A stretch of DNA of 64,000 bases from JAFEDN01 sp963818985 (GTDB lineage: Bacteria > Pseudomonadota > Gammaproteobacteria > Coxiellales > Coxiellaceae): NCBI GenBank assembly GCA_963818985.1, contig CAWFUJ010000009.1, positions 369,592 through 433,591 of the forward strand, given 5' to 3'. The translations under genes were made by a program, and so were the position numbers. Shown in pieces: positions 35,940 through 44,691 of this stretch (positions are counted from its first letter, which is position 1; each line of letters opens with the position of its first letter). A model generated the notes under the pieces. The model searched no databases, was not told the origin of the DNA, and was given only the letters and a program-made list of their open reading frames with translations.

Positions 35940-38711
35940 TCAAAAATTGGTGATGCGCTGATAATTAGACTCGAGCATGGCCAGCGTATGTTCTAATTGT
36001 TGAAAATTTTGCTGCTCTTTTTCGACTACTGATGCGGGTGCTTTGGCGAGATAATCAGGGTTGTTTAATCGACTGGCGATTTTGGTTTTTTCTTTGGTTA
36101 ATTTGTCGATTTCTTTTTGTAAACGGGCTAATTCAGCTTTTTTATCAATTAAATCTGCTAATGGGATATAAATTTCCAGTTGATCAACTACCGCTGTGGC
36201 GCTCGATTCTGGAATTGGGGCATTGTCTTCAAGCCAGGTTATTGCCGAAACTTTTGCTAAACTTTTAATGTAGATTTGATTTTTCTGCGCATACTCCCGA
36301 TCTAATTCTGAACCCTTGTGAAAAAAGATTGCAATCGCTTTGCTAGGGGCTACATTCATTTCACCGCGGATATTACGGATGGCGGTGATGATTTGTTTTA
36401 ACCATTCGATCGCTTTGTTGGCAGTGTGATTCTGCAATCCCATTTCTGTTTGCGGATATGTGGCTATCATAATACTACGTGGTGGATTTTCGATAATCAT
36501 AGGGGCAACAATTTGCCAAATTTCTTCAGTAATAAAAGGCATCAGTGGATGCAATAAACGTAGCAATCTTTCCAGAACTTCAAGTAGAGTTCGGCGGGTT
36601 GCCCGTTTTTGATCTGGGGTAGCATGAGGATCAGTTAGCACGCTTTTAGATAATTCTAAGTACCAATCACAATATTCATTCCAAGTAAACTCATATAACA
36701 AATGAGCAAGCAGATCAAATCGGTACTGATCAAATTCTTGATTAACTTTGCTAACCGTATCCTCCATCAGACTGCGGATCCAGTAATCTGCCAATGAATA
36801 ATCTAAGTCTTGTTTGGAAAAATCCTGATCGATGGTGTTCATCAATACATAACGAGCAGCGTTCCATAATTTGTTGCAAAAATTTCGGTAAGCACCAATC
36901 CGGCTCATATCAAAATTAATATCGCGGCCAGTGGTCGCGAGGGCGCAAAACGTAAAGCGTAAGGCATCTGCGCCGTGCGGAGCAATGCCGTGTGGAAATT
37001 CTTGACTGGTAGCTTTTTTAATGGCGGGAGCCATTTGCGGTTGCATTAAACCGGTAGTTCGTTTCGTCATTAAACTTTCTAAGTCAATTCCATCCATTAA
37101 ATCAATCGGATCAAGGATATTGCCTTTACTTTTCGACATTTTCTGGCCATGACTGTCGCGAATTAATCCGGTAATGTAAACGTGATGGAAAGGCACATCA
37201 TTCATTAATTTCAGCCCCATCATCACCATGCGCGCCACCCAAAAAAAGATGATATCAAATCCAGTCACCAACACTTGGCTAGGATAAAAAGTGGTGAGTT
37301 GTTGATTTTGGTTGGGCCATTCCAAGCTTGAAAAAGGCCAAAGTGCGGCAGTAAACCAAGTATCGAGTACGTCTTCATCTTGACGTAAATTAATATCCGC
37401 ATTTAAGGAATAACGCTGGCGGACATCTTCAAGATCATACCCCGCATAGGCTTTATTGTGTTCATCATACCAAATGGGCACGCGGTGACCCCACCATAAT
37501 TGACGGCTTATGCACCAGTCTTCAATTTGAGTTAACCATTGCTCATAAACTTTACTCCAATTGGCTGGTACAAATTGTAATTTTGCGTTTTTCTCAGCAG
37601 AAATAGCCGGTTTTGCTAAAGATTCCATGCGTAAAAACCATTGATCAGTGAGCATGGGTTCTAAGATGACTCCAGAACGATCGCCGCGTGGTAAATTGAC
37701 CGTGTAATTTTCAATTTTTTCTAATAAGCCTAATGACTTTAAGTCTTCGACTACCTGTTTGCGAGCAGCATAACGTCCTAGTCCCCGATAGGGCTTGGGC
37801 ACATTTTCATTGCAATCTGCCGAAGCGTTAAAAATAGTGAGGATGGGTAATTGATGGCGTTTCGCCATTTCATAATCATTAAAATCATGTGCTGGTGTGA
37901 TCTTGACACAACCGGTGCCAAATTCTGGCTCAACTTTTGGATCAGCAATAATGGGGATGGTTCGCTCGGTTAAGGGTAATTTTATTAATTTGCCAATGAA
38001 TTTTTGATAGCGAGGATCCTCAGGATTGACCGCAACTGCAACATCGCCCAGCATGGTTTCGGGTCGAGTGGTGGCGACAGTAATAAATTGTTGGCTGTTG
38101 TCTGCTAATGGATAACGAAAATACCATAAGTGACCCGCCGTAGGTTCGGTGGATACTTCTAAGTCAGAAATCGCAGTATGCAAATGCGGGTCCCAATTAA
38201 CCATACGTTTACCGCGATAAATAAGTTGTTGTTCAAACAATTGAATGAAAGCTGCATAGGTGGCTTTGGTGATAGTGGGGTCCATGCTGTAGTGTTGGCG
38301 CTGCCAATCAAGGGATGCACCCATGCGGCGGATTTGTTGGGTGATGATTGAACCTGATTGTTCACTCCATTGATTTACCCTTTGCAAAAATTTTTCTCGG
38401 CCTAAATCATGACGGCTCAGACCTTCTTGAGCAAGTTGTCGCTCCACAACCATTTGCGTGGCGATGGAGGCATGATCGGTGCCTGGCTGCCAAAGAACAT
38501 TATAACCACGCATACGTTGGCGGCGAATCAACGCATCCATTAAGCTAAGTTGAAAACCATGGCCCATATGTAAAGTGCCGGTGACATTTGGAGGAGGCAG
38601 CATGATACAATAGGGCGAACCTTTGCCACTAGGTTTAGCATAACCTTGTTCTTCCCAAAATTGAGTCCAATGTTGCTCTATGTTGCTGGGTTGATAAATT
38701 TTGTCGAGCAT
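35940..38711 (-). CDS. valS: Valyl-tRNA synthetase
   Basis: A 923-aa class I synthetase, near the E. coli length (951). HIGH motif (PPPNVTGTLHMGHGF) near residue 40, KMSKSKGN motif (about residue 525), the editing domain (TTRPETMLGDVAVAVNPEDP) and the C-terminal coiled-coil (LARLQKEIDKLTKEKTKIAS) are intact. It follows holC on the same strand, as in E. coli, with a 160-bp palindromic element in between. Confidence 0.97.
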   Translation of the reverse strand: MLDKIYQPSNIEQHWTQFWEEQGYAKPSGKGSPYCIMLPPPNVTGTLHMGHGFQLSLMDALIRRQRMRGYNVLWQPGTDHASIATQMVVERQLAQEGLSRHDLGREKFLQRVNQWSEQSGSIITQQIRRMGASLDWQRQHYSMDPTITKATYAAFIQLFEQQLIYRGKRMVNWDPHLHTAISDLEVSTEPTAGHLWYFRYPLADNSQQFITVATTRPETMLGDVAVAVNPEDPRYQKFIGKLIKLPLTERTIPIIADPKVEPEFGTGCVKITPAHDFNDYEMAKRHQLPILTIFNASADCNENVPKPYRGLGRYAARKQVVEDLKSLGLLEKIENYTVNLPRGDRSGVILEPMLTDQWFLRMESLAKPAISAEKNAKLQFVPANWSKVYEQWLTQIEDWCISRQLWWGHRVPIWYDEHNKAYAGYDLEDVRQRYSLNADINLRQDEDVLDTWFTAALWPFSSLEWPNQNQQLTTFYPSQVLVTGFDIIFFWVARMVMMGLKLMNDVPFHHVYITGLIRDSHGQKMSKSKGNILDPIDLMDGIDLESLMTKRTTGLMQPQMAPAIKKATSQEFPHGIAPHGADALRFTFCALATTGRDINFDMSRIGAYRNFCNKLWNAARYVLMNTIDQDFSKQDLDYSLADYWIRSLMEDTVSKVNQEFDQYRFDLLAHLLYEFTWNEYCDWYLELSKSVLTDPHATPDQKRATRRTLLEVLERLLRLLHPLMPFITEEIWQIVAPMIIENPPRSIMIATYPQTEMGLQNHTANKAIEWLKQIITAIRNIRGEMNVAPSKAIAIFFHKGSELDREYAQKNQIYIKSLAKVSAITWLEDNAPIPESSATAVVDQLEIYIPLADLIDKKAELARLQKEIDKLTKEKTKIASRLNNPDYLAKAPASVVEKEQQNFQQLEHTLAMLESNYQRITNF

Positions 38712-38786
38712 GTTGATATCCTGTAAACTTCAAGCGTCAATACCATTAAGCCAAAGTGATTTCGTATATCTTCTTCAACTTCAAGT

Positions 38787-38949
38787 CCGTCAATATTTCC
38801 CCCCGCCAGGCGCTAGCTTTGTCGGCGGGTGGCAGAGGAAATTGCTTTTTGCGCGCGGAGCGTACTCGCGAGCACGGAAAAACAATTTTCTCTGACAGGC
38901 CCCGCCATTGCGATTGTCCCGCGATTCCTGGCGGGGGAAATATTGACGG
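38787..38949. repeat. 163-bp palindromic element between holC and valS
   Basis: The outer arms CCGTCAATATTTCCCC(C)CC and GCGGGGGAAATATTGACGG are near-perfect inverses, continuing inward to GCCAGG/CCTGGC. Inner arms GCAGAGGAAATTGCTTTTT and AAAAACAATTTTCTCTGAC pair again around a GCGCGC-GAGC centre. The length, terminal inverted repeats and lack of coding content fit a MITE-like element. A direct target duplication is not clear to me. Confidence 0.75.
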
Positions 38950-38996
38950 CAATGGTAAAAATCGTAAAGTGATTTTGGCAGATACCTCTGTTAATC

Positions 38997-39410
38997 TCAA
39001 CTGATTCGGTGGGTGATTAATTGATACCCCTGTTTTTGGTAAGAACGATAATGTTGGCGTGCTAATTGCAATAGATCTGTTTGATTTGGCACAATTTGTA
39101 ATAACCTTTCCCACGAGCCACATTCAGGTTCAGGGGGTAGCCGTAAATTTAAAACCATCTGGGCGGCATTCGCATCCAGAGAGCCTAATAAAATTTCAGC
39201 TTCTTGAGGTGTGCGTTGATGCGGTAAGAAGCTTGCTGGTCGAAATGTCCAGAGTATTTGATCGAAAGCTTCAGTAAGTTCCGTCGATTGAAGCTGCACC
39301 TTCAAAGTATGTCCTAGTTGATAGGCTTTTTCAGCCAATTGGCAGGCAAATCTGAGGCAACCATTAAAATTATCGACGTTTAAAAGATACAGGTCTATTC
39401 TAGGTTTCAT
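38997..39410 (-). CDS. holC: DNA polymerase III chi subunit
   Basis: A 137-aa protein opening RIDLYLLNVDNFNGCLRFAC, with VQLQSTELTEAFDQILWTFR and FLPH as in E. coli chi, and ending in the typical RQHYRSYQKQGYQL. Chi links the clamp loader to SSB. Position before valS agrees with other gammaproteobacteria. pepA, usually upstream, is not here; lptF is divergent. Confidence 0.9.
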   Translation of the reverse strand: MKPRIDLYLLNVDNFNGCLRFACQLAEKAYQLGHTLKVQLQSTELTEAFDQILWTFRPASFLPHQRTPQEAEILLGSLDANAAQMVLNLRLPPEPECGSWERLLQIVPNQTDLLQLARQHYRSYQKQGYQLITHRIS

Positions 39411-39468
39411 GACATCAATTCTCTAACTACTTGATCAAATAAAATAAATCGCCCTTTAAAAAAAATAA

Positions 39469-39581
39469 TTTTCGTAGAAAATCCCTACGCCATGGGGGAT
39501 CGCTAGGGGGAGCTGCGCGAAGCGCTCCCCCTTCATTCCGAGCATCGGCTTTGCCGAGCGCAGGATATAAACGAGAATTGC
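39469..39581. repeat. Dispersed repeat, first copy of an inverted pair
   Basis: This segment (TTTTCGTAGAAAATCCCTAC at the left, ACGAGAATTGCTG at the right) matches the reverse complement of 58728-58850 nearly base for base in its middle: CCCCCTTCATTCCGAGCATC followed by GGCT(T/C)TGCCGAGCGCAGGATATAA. Internal palindromes are GGGGGAGC..GCTCCCCC and GCATCGGC..GCCGAGCG. It lies in the holC-lptF divergent gap. Confidence 0.85.
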
Positions 39582-39647
39582 TGCAGCTTACTGAATTTTG
39601 CTAGAATGTCTACAGTTGAATCATTCATGACAAAGAGATTTTAGTTA

Positions 39648-40709
39648 GTGATAATTTTTCGCTATATCAGTAAGGAGCTTTATACCAGCCTATTGGGTAT
39701 CTTAATAGTTTTATTGATTGTTTTTATCAGTAATCAATTTATTCACTATTTGCAGTCCGTTGCAAAAGGTAATATAACCATGAGCGCAATGATGAAGCTC
39801 ATGTCTATACAAGTTCCATTTTTAACCGGATATTTGCTGCCACTCAGTTTGTATTTAAGTATATTATTGGTTTTTGGCCGGCTCTATTTAGACCATGAGG
39901 TTACGGTGATGTCGGCATGTGGAATGAGTCCGGTTAATTTCCTAATGGTTATTCTTAGCTTTGCTTTAACGATTACTATGATTGTGGCGGGGTTAATGCT
40001 CTGGCTGCAGCCGCTTTTAGATAGTTATCGAACTCAAATTTATTATGAAGCCGTTGCCCAGGCAACCATAGAAAAAGTCATGCCTAAACGATTCCAAGAA
40101 TTAGGACCTAATGCAGTTATTTATGCAGAAGAGCTCGATAGAGGGCCGCATAAAATGCGTGATGTTTTTTTTGCCCAATTTAATAAATATTGGGATATCA
40201 CGGTAGCTAAAGTTGCTCAAGAAAAAACGATGGATGATAATGGTCGTTTTTTACTGTTTAAAAATGGATATCGTTATCTAGGCTCTCCTGGTGAATCGGA
40301 TTATCAAGTGATTCAATATCAAGAGTATGGGGTTCTTATTTCAAAAGAAACTCAAACTCGAAGTGGTTGGCCAAGTAATGCTTCAACAAAAAAGTTATGG
40401 CCGCAACGTAACAATCGCAAGGCGGCCGCGGAGTTACATTGGCGCATGGCAATGCCAGTTTCAGCGATGGTGCTGGCATTACTAGCGTTTCCATTGAGTA
40501 GGGTTAATCCCCGTCGTGGCAAATTTACTCAGTTATTGCCAGCTATTCTTTTTTATATTATTTACTGTAATTTATTATTTTTAGGAAAGGCCTGGATATA
40601 TAAGGGAACTATAAATTTTAACCTGGGTTTATGGTGGGTGCATGGCCTGATGTTATTGATTGCTTTAAGTTTACAATACTATCGCCGAGTTAAAAATGCG
40701 TATTCTTGA
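39648..40709 (+). CDS. lptF: LPS export permease LptF
   Basis: A 353-aa inner-membrane subunit of the LptB2FG ABC transporter that lifts LPS out of the membrane. The YjgP/YjgQ layout is clear: opening MIIFRYISKELYTSLLGILI, three helices, a periplasmic beta-jellyroll domain (~residues 130-255), and three closing helices with LALLAFPLSRVNPRRGKFTQ. It starts at GTG. It overlaps lptG by 14 bases. Confidence 0.94.
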   Translation: MIIFRYISKELYTSLLGILIVLLIVFISNQFIHYLQSVAKGNITMSAMMKLMSIQVPFLTGYLLPLSLYLSILLVFGRLYLDHEVTVMSACGMSPVNFLMVILSFALTITMIVAGLMLWLQPLLDSYRTQIYYEAVAQATIEKVMPKRFQELGPNAVIYAEELDRGPHKMRDVFFAQFNKYWDITVAKVAQEKTMDDNGRFLLFKNGYRYLGSPGESDYQVIQYQEYGVLISKETQTRSGWPSNASTKKLWPQRNNRKAAAELHWRMAMPVSAMVLALLAFPLSRVNPRRGKFTQLLPAILFYIIYCNLLFLGKAWIYKGTINFNLGLWWVHGLMLLIALSLQYYRRVKNAYS

Positions 40710-41763
40710 TAGGTATATTCGCTCCTCAGTTGTTATTTCAATAGGCTTGGTGATATTGATTCTGCTAGGTATTGAAAGTTTTATGGAATTTATTAGCGAA
40801 TTGCCTTGGTTAGGGGTGGGTAATTACAGGATTTTTGGTGTTTTTGCTTATGTAGGAATGCAATTGCCATCAGAATTATATCAACTGTTTCCAATCGCTG
40901 GTTTTATTGGCAGTTTAATTGGATTAGGTCGATTATCATCGACCAGTGAATTGATAGTGATGCGCGCCGCAGGTGTTTCTATTGCGCGCATTGGTTGGGC
41001 AGTGTTGAAAGCTGCATTGATTCTCTTGATTTTTGTCACGGTTATTGGCGAATGGCCGGCCCCTAAATGGCAATTACAAGCAGTAAAATTAAAACAAAGC
41101 TTAACTCATAAAACTCTGAAATTATGGTCTAGTAAAGGTTTATGGTTACATCAACAACACGTGTTTATTTTTGTCGGTCGGGTGTTATCAAACACAGAAA
41201 TTAAGGATGTCACTCGTTTTGATTTCGATGATCAAAATCACTTGTTATCATCTTTTTCTGCTAAAAAAGGCTATTTGGAAGCCGGGCATTGGTTATTAGA
41301 AGATGTAGCCATGACTGAATTGACAACTGATCAATCTAAGGTGACACATTTCGCAAGAAAGCCGTTAGGTATCGATTTTCAACCTGAGTTACTGCAAAGA
41401 AAAATGCAGCGCGATTCTGATCAGCAAAGCCTTGTCGGTTTATGGAATAATATTCGCTACCGTCATCAAGCTGGATTACTAGCGAATGAGCTTGAATCGT
41501 CATTTTGGCAACGAGTTACCCAGCCTTTAACGACAGTCATCATGATTTGCCTTGGAGTACCTTTTGTGTTTGGCTCTTTGCGCAATTCCAGTATGAGCGC
41601 TCGGGTGTTAACCGGTATTATTGTTGGATTTATATTTTACATGCTTAATCAATTTATAGGGCCCGTTGCTTTGGTTTATCAATGGCCGGCATGGATTGCT
41701 GGCGCATTGCCAACATTATTATTTGCTGCTATTTACACCGTTTTGCTTTCCAGAATTCGTTGA
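40696..41763 (+). CDS. lptG: LPS export permease LptG
   Basis: A 355-aa partner of LptF with the same six-helix plus periplasmic-domain architecture. It opens MRILDRYIRSSVVISIGLVI, contains MQLPSELYQLFPIAGFIGSL and SELIVMRAAGVSIARIGW (the cytoplasmic coupling helix), and ends with four hydrophobic stretches. Translation is coupled to lptF through the overlap. The promoter of the next gene overlaps its stop codon. Confidence 0.95.
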   Translation: MRILDRYIRSSVVISIGLVILILLGIESFMEFISELPWLGVGNYRIFGVFAYVGMQLPSELYQLFPIAGFIGSLIGLGRLSSTSELIVMRAAGVSIARIGWAVLKAALILLIFVTVIGEWPAPKWQLQAVKLKQSLTHKTLKLWSSKGLWLHQQHVFIFVGRVLSNTEIKDVTRFDFDDQNHLLSSFSAKKGYLEAGHWLLEDVAMTELTTDQSKVTHFARKPLGIDFQPELLQRKMQRDSDQQSLVGLWNNIRYRHQAGLLANELESSFWQRVTQPLTTVIMICLGVPFVFGSLRNSSMSARVLTGIIVGFIFYMLNQFIGPVALVYQWPAWIAGALPTLLFAAIYTVLLSRIR

Positions 41764-41789
41764 TAGTGTTATAGAAGAAAATGTAGAAT
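41760..41789 (+). promoter_or_regulatory. Candidate promoter of the ankyrin-CaaX gene
   Basis: TTGATA (overlapping the lptG stop), an 18-base spacer and TAGAAT. The predicted start point is about 20 bases before the ATG at 41819, with AAAAAAGG as ribosome site between. This suggests the downstream gene has its own transcript. Confidence 0.45.
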
Positions 41790-41818
41790 GAAGTTATTTA
41801 TTATCAAAAAAGGTATTT

Positions 41819-42973
41819 ATGAGCAAAGATAAATTATATTATGAAATTCTACAGGCTTTTAATGACGTTAGGAAAGAGGCGGGCGAGGACAAATTTCACA
41901 AATTACTAGATCAGCATTCCTTATTAAAAGCCATTAAAGATGTCAAGGTGGATGAGGTTAAAAAGTCTTTCAAATCTGCGGAAATAAATAAATACTATCT
42001 TGCTTTGGCTTTAGATCTTACTTTGCAAATGGGCGTAAACTTAAAAGAAAAATCACTTGATTCTAAACCGGCCGTCGAAATTGCCGGGTTGCTACTGGAA
42101 GCTAAAGCTAATCCAAATGATTATTTGCCATTGGGATATAATCAAAAAACGTCTTTTCTTAAGGATGCCATTTCAGCTCATCAAGATAATAATATGATAA
42201 AAACTCTTTTAAACAAGAGCACTTATCAAATAAATTTAACGGCTTCCCCATATTTGCAATTGGCTTTACTGGAACGAAAACCAGAGTGTCCTGTTCAAGC
42301 ATGGCATTTATTTATTGCTGGCGCTACTTTAGGGGAAAATCTTATATTAAAGCTTATAAAGCAAGTAGTCTGTCAGAACAATGCTTCGATTTTTATATTT
42401 TTGCAAGCAATCTACAAATATCATGTTAATCAACGTAGATGCCCAATTGTGTCAGAACGACTCCAACAATTTTTTCCAGCTGTTTTGATAACAATAATCC
42501 AAGAATTTAGCGATGATTTGGCAAAAACGGATCAGATTGCCGTGGAAATGAGTTTAGAGTCTTCAGAGTGGAAGCCGTTGGAAGAGGTTGATCTCTTTTA
42601 TGCTACCATTAAGAACAAGCAGAATATGGAAGGTATATTTCAGTCTTATCCCCAAGGCATTCCTCAGAAATGTAGAAGGTCTCCAAATGAAGAAATAAAA
42701 TTTGATGGGTTATCTTTACAGCCGTTAATGCAGTTATCTGCATTAGGCGAAGAAGACGGCGTCAAAGTTCTATTAGAGGCGAAGGCTGATCCAACCGTGT
42801 CTATTAATGGCAGTTTTGCTTTTACTTGGGCAATAAAAGGTAATCGAAATGTTGAAACACAACCAAAATATACTAACACTGCTATGAGTATTTTTTCGCA
42901 GTTAGTAAAGGTTTCGCCCGAAAAACAAAATAAAACCCTTGATGTTATTTCTAAAGGATGTGTTATTGCCTAA
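41819..42973 (+). CDS. Ankyrin-repeat-like protein with C-terminal CaaX box, candidate effector
   Basis: A 384-aa soluble protein without a signal peptide. Two stretches read like ankyrin repeats: EIAGLLLEAKANPNDY with a following helix pair (about residues 83-130), and PLMQLSALGEEDGVKVLLEA plus KADP (about 300-325) followed by FAFTWAIKGNRN. The last four residues are CVIA (Cys 381), a perfect CaaX prenylation box; yeast a-factor ends in the same four residues. Bacteria lack prenyltransferases, so this only makes sense inside a eukaryotic cell, as for Legionella AnkB. Promoter and ribosome site appear its own. Its last 11 bases overlap maeA on the other strand. Confidence 0.7.
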   Translation: MSKDKLYYEILQAFNDVRKEAGEDKFHKLLDQHSLLKAIKDVKVDEVKKSFKSAEINKYYLALALDLTLQMGVNLKEKSLDSKPAVEIAGLLLEAKANPNDYLPLGYNQKTSFLKDAISAHQDNNMIKTLLNKSTYQINLTASPYLQLALLERKPECPVQAWHLFIAGATLGENLILKLIKQVVCQNNASIFIFLQAIYKYHVNQRRCPIVSERLQQFFPAVLITIIQEFSDDLAKTDQIAVEMSLESSEWKPLEEVDLFYATIKNKQNMEGIFQSYPQGIPQKCRRSPNEEIKFDGLSLQPLMQLSALGEEDGVKVLLEAKADPTVSINGSFAFTWAIKGNRNVETQPKYTNTAMSIFSQLVKVSPEKQNKTLDVISKGCVIA

Positions 42974-44690
42974 AGTTCCCCTCTCCCGGAAGGAGAGGGG
43001 AATAGGGTAAATAATGCGGATACCATATGTGTTTTTCAATCAAATTTTCGCAAGATTCAAATCCTGCAACTTGCGCTAACCCTTCCTCAATAGCCGCTTT
43101 AGCCACTGCAATAGCGATCTGCCTAGAAGCTGCGGAAAGCTGTTCTAATTTGGGTAGTAGTCGACGGGATTCTGCACGATTGCTAGCGCTTAAGGCTTGA
43201 CTAGCCGCCAGCAACATATTCTCACTCACTTCTTTGGCTTTAACCGCAATAACGCCTAAACCAATACCTGGAAAAGCCATATAATTATTACATTGGCTGA
43301 TCGGATACGTGTGTCCTTGCCAGGTTACATCGGCAAAGGGACTGCCGGTAGCTATCAATGCCCGACCACGAGACCATTGAATTAAATTTTCAGGAGTGGC
43401 CTCAGCTCTGGAGGTTGGATTAGATAATGGTAGAATAATCGGCTCATTCACATATTGGCTCATGGTTTCAACGACCTCTTGAGTAAAAGCACCATTCACT
43501 GCAGAACTACCAATTAAAATAGTCGGATGAACATTTTTCACCACTTCCAATAAAGAAATATTACTTCGATTCTGCACCATCCATTGGTCAACTTCTTGTC
43601 GAGTACGTAAAAAATCTTTTTGTGCTGGAGTGACAGAGGCAGTAGATTTGGTTAATAAACCATTTTTATCAATTAGCCAAAATTTTGATTTGGCTTGTTC
43701 AGGACTCATTCCCTGGCTGAGCATGGCTTTATAGATGGCCTCGGTCACACCGGTTCCTGCTGAACCCGCACCGAAAACCACGATGCGTTGATCTTCAAAA
43801 CTTGATTGAGTAATGGCAATGGCTGCTAAAATAGCTGCAATGGTGACCACTCCAGTGCCTTGAATATCATCATTAAAACTACATATGGTATGCCGGTATT
43901 GAGCAAGGTTATGGAAAGCATTATAAGAACCAAAATCCTCCCAATGTAAAAAAACATTTGGGAAAAGTTTTTTTACCGCCGTGACAAATTTTTTAATAAA
44001 CGACTCATAATCCTTGCCAGTGATGCGCGGATGTCTCCAGCCGAGATACATTGGATCATCTAAAAGATGAGTATTATTAGTTCCAGCATCTAGCATAATC
44101 GGCAAGGTTATATTAGGGTCTACCCCACCAATAGCGGTATAGACCATTAATTTTGCAACCGGGATGGCCATAGCCCCAGCCCCTTGATCACCAATCCCGA
44201 GCACGCCTTCGCCATCACTCACCACCATCAATTGGATATCGGCATTACTGCGATTATTTAAAATTAATTCAATACGGTCTTGATCTTCATAGGAAATATA
44301 AAGTCCACGTGGTTGAAAAAAACGTTGACTAAATTGTTCCACTGCATGACCAACCACGGGAGTATAAATTTTAGGAAGCATTTCATCGGTATATTCACTA
44401 ATTAATTTATAGAATAAAACTTGATTCACATTCAGTAAATAATTGAGATAAAGGTTTTTCTGAATTTCTTGCTCATGGCTACAATATTGCAAATATGCAC
44501 GTCGAACTTGTGCATCAAGCGTCTCGACATGCGGTGGGAGTTTACCGATTAAGCCAAACTCTAAACGTTCTTGTTCAGTAAAAGCAGTGCCTTTATTCAG
44601 TTGAGGAATAGTTAACAGCGCTTTACCAAAAATATTGGTCAATAATTTTTTATGACCATATTCATCATTGATAATTTTAAAATTTAGCAT
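42963..44690 (-). CDS. maeA: NAD-dependent malic enzyme
   Basis: A 575-aa oxidative decarboxylase turning malate to pyruvate. Motifs: YTPVVGHAVEQFSQ, GEGVLGIGDQGAGAMAIPVA, HWEDFGSYNAFHNLAQYR (metal site), CSFNDDIQGTGVVT, and VFGAGSAGTGV (NAD site). The family part ends at IEKHIWYPHYLPY. The last ~11 codons (SPLLPGEGNFRQ) are encoded by the CCCCTCTCCC palindromic repeat at 42975-43003. purB lies one base upstream on the same strand. Confidence 0.96.
   Translation of the reverse strand: MLNFKIINDEYGHKKLLTNIFGKALLTIPQLNKGTAFTEQERLEFGLIGKLPPHVETLDAQVRRAYLQYCSHEQEIQKNLYLNYLLNVNQVLFYKLISEYTDEMLPKIYTPVVGHAVEQFSQRFFQPRGLYISYEDQDRIELILNNRSNADIQLMVVSDGEGVLGIGDQGAGAMAIPVAKLMVYTAIGGVDPNITLPIMLDAGTNNTHLLDDPMYLGWRHPRITGKDYESFIKKFVTAVKKLFPNVFLHWEDFGSYNAFHNLAQYRHTICSFNDDIQGTGVVTIAAILAAIAITQSSFEDQRIVVFGAGSAGTGVTEAIYKAMLSQGMSPEQAKSKFWLIDKNGLLTKSTASVTPAQKDFLRTRQEVDQWMVQNRSNISLLEVVKNVHPTILIGSSAVNGAFTQEVVETMSQYVNEPIILPLSNPTSRAEATPENLIQWSRGRALIATGSPFADVTWQGHTYPISQCNNYMAFPGIGLGVIAVKAKEVSENMLLAASQALSASNRAESRRLLPKLEQLSAASRQIAIAVAKAAIEEGLAQVAGFESCENLIEKHIWYPHYLPYSPLLPGEGNFRQ
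42975..43003. repeat. CCCCTCTCCC palindrome inside the maeA 3' end
   Basis: CCCCTCTCCCGGAAGGAGAG then GGG forms a 9-bp stem. It is the same family as 28966-28993. On the minus strand it is translated as the C-terminal tail of malic enzyme, so the repeat has become coding sequence. Confidence 0.7.
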
Positions 44691-44691
44691 A

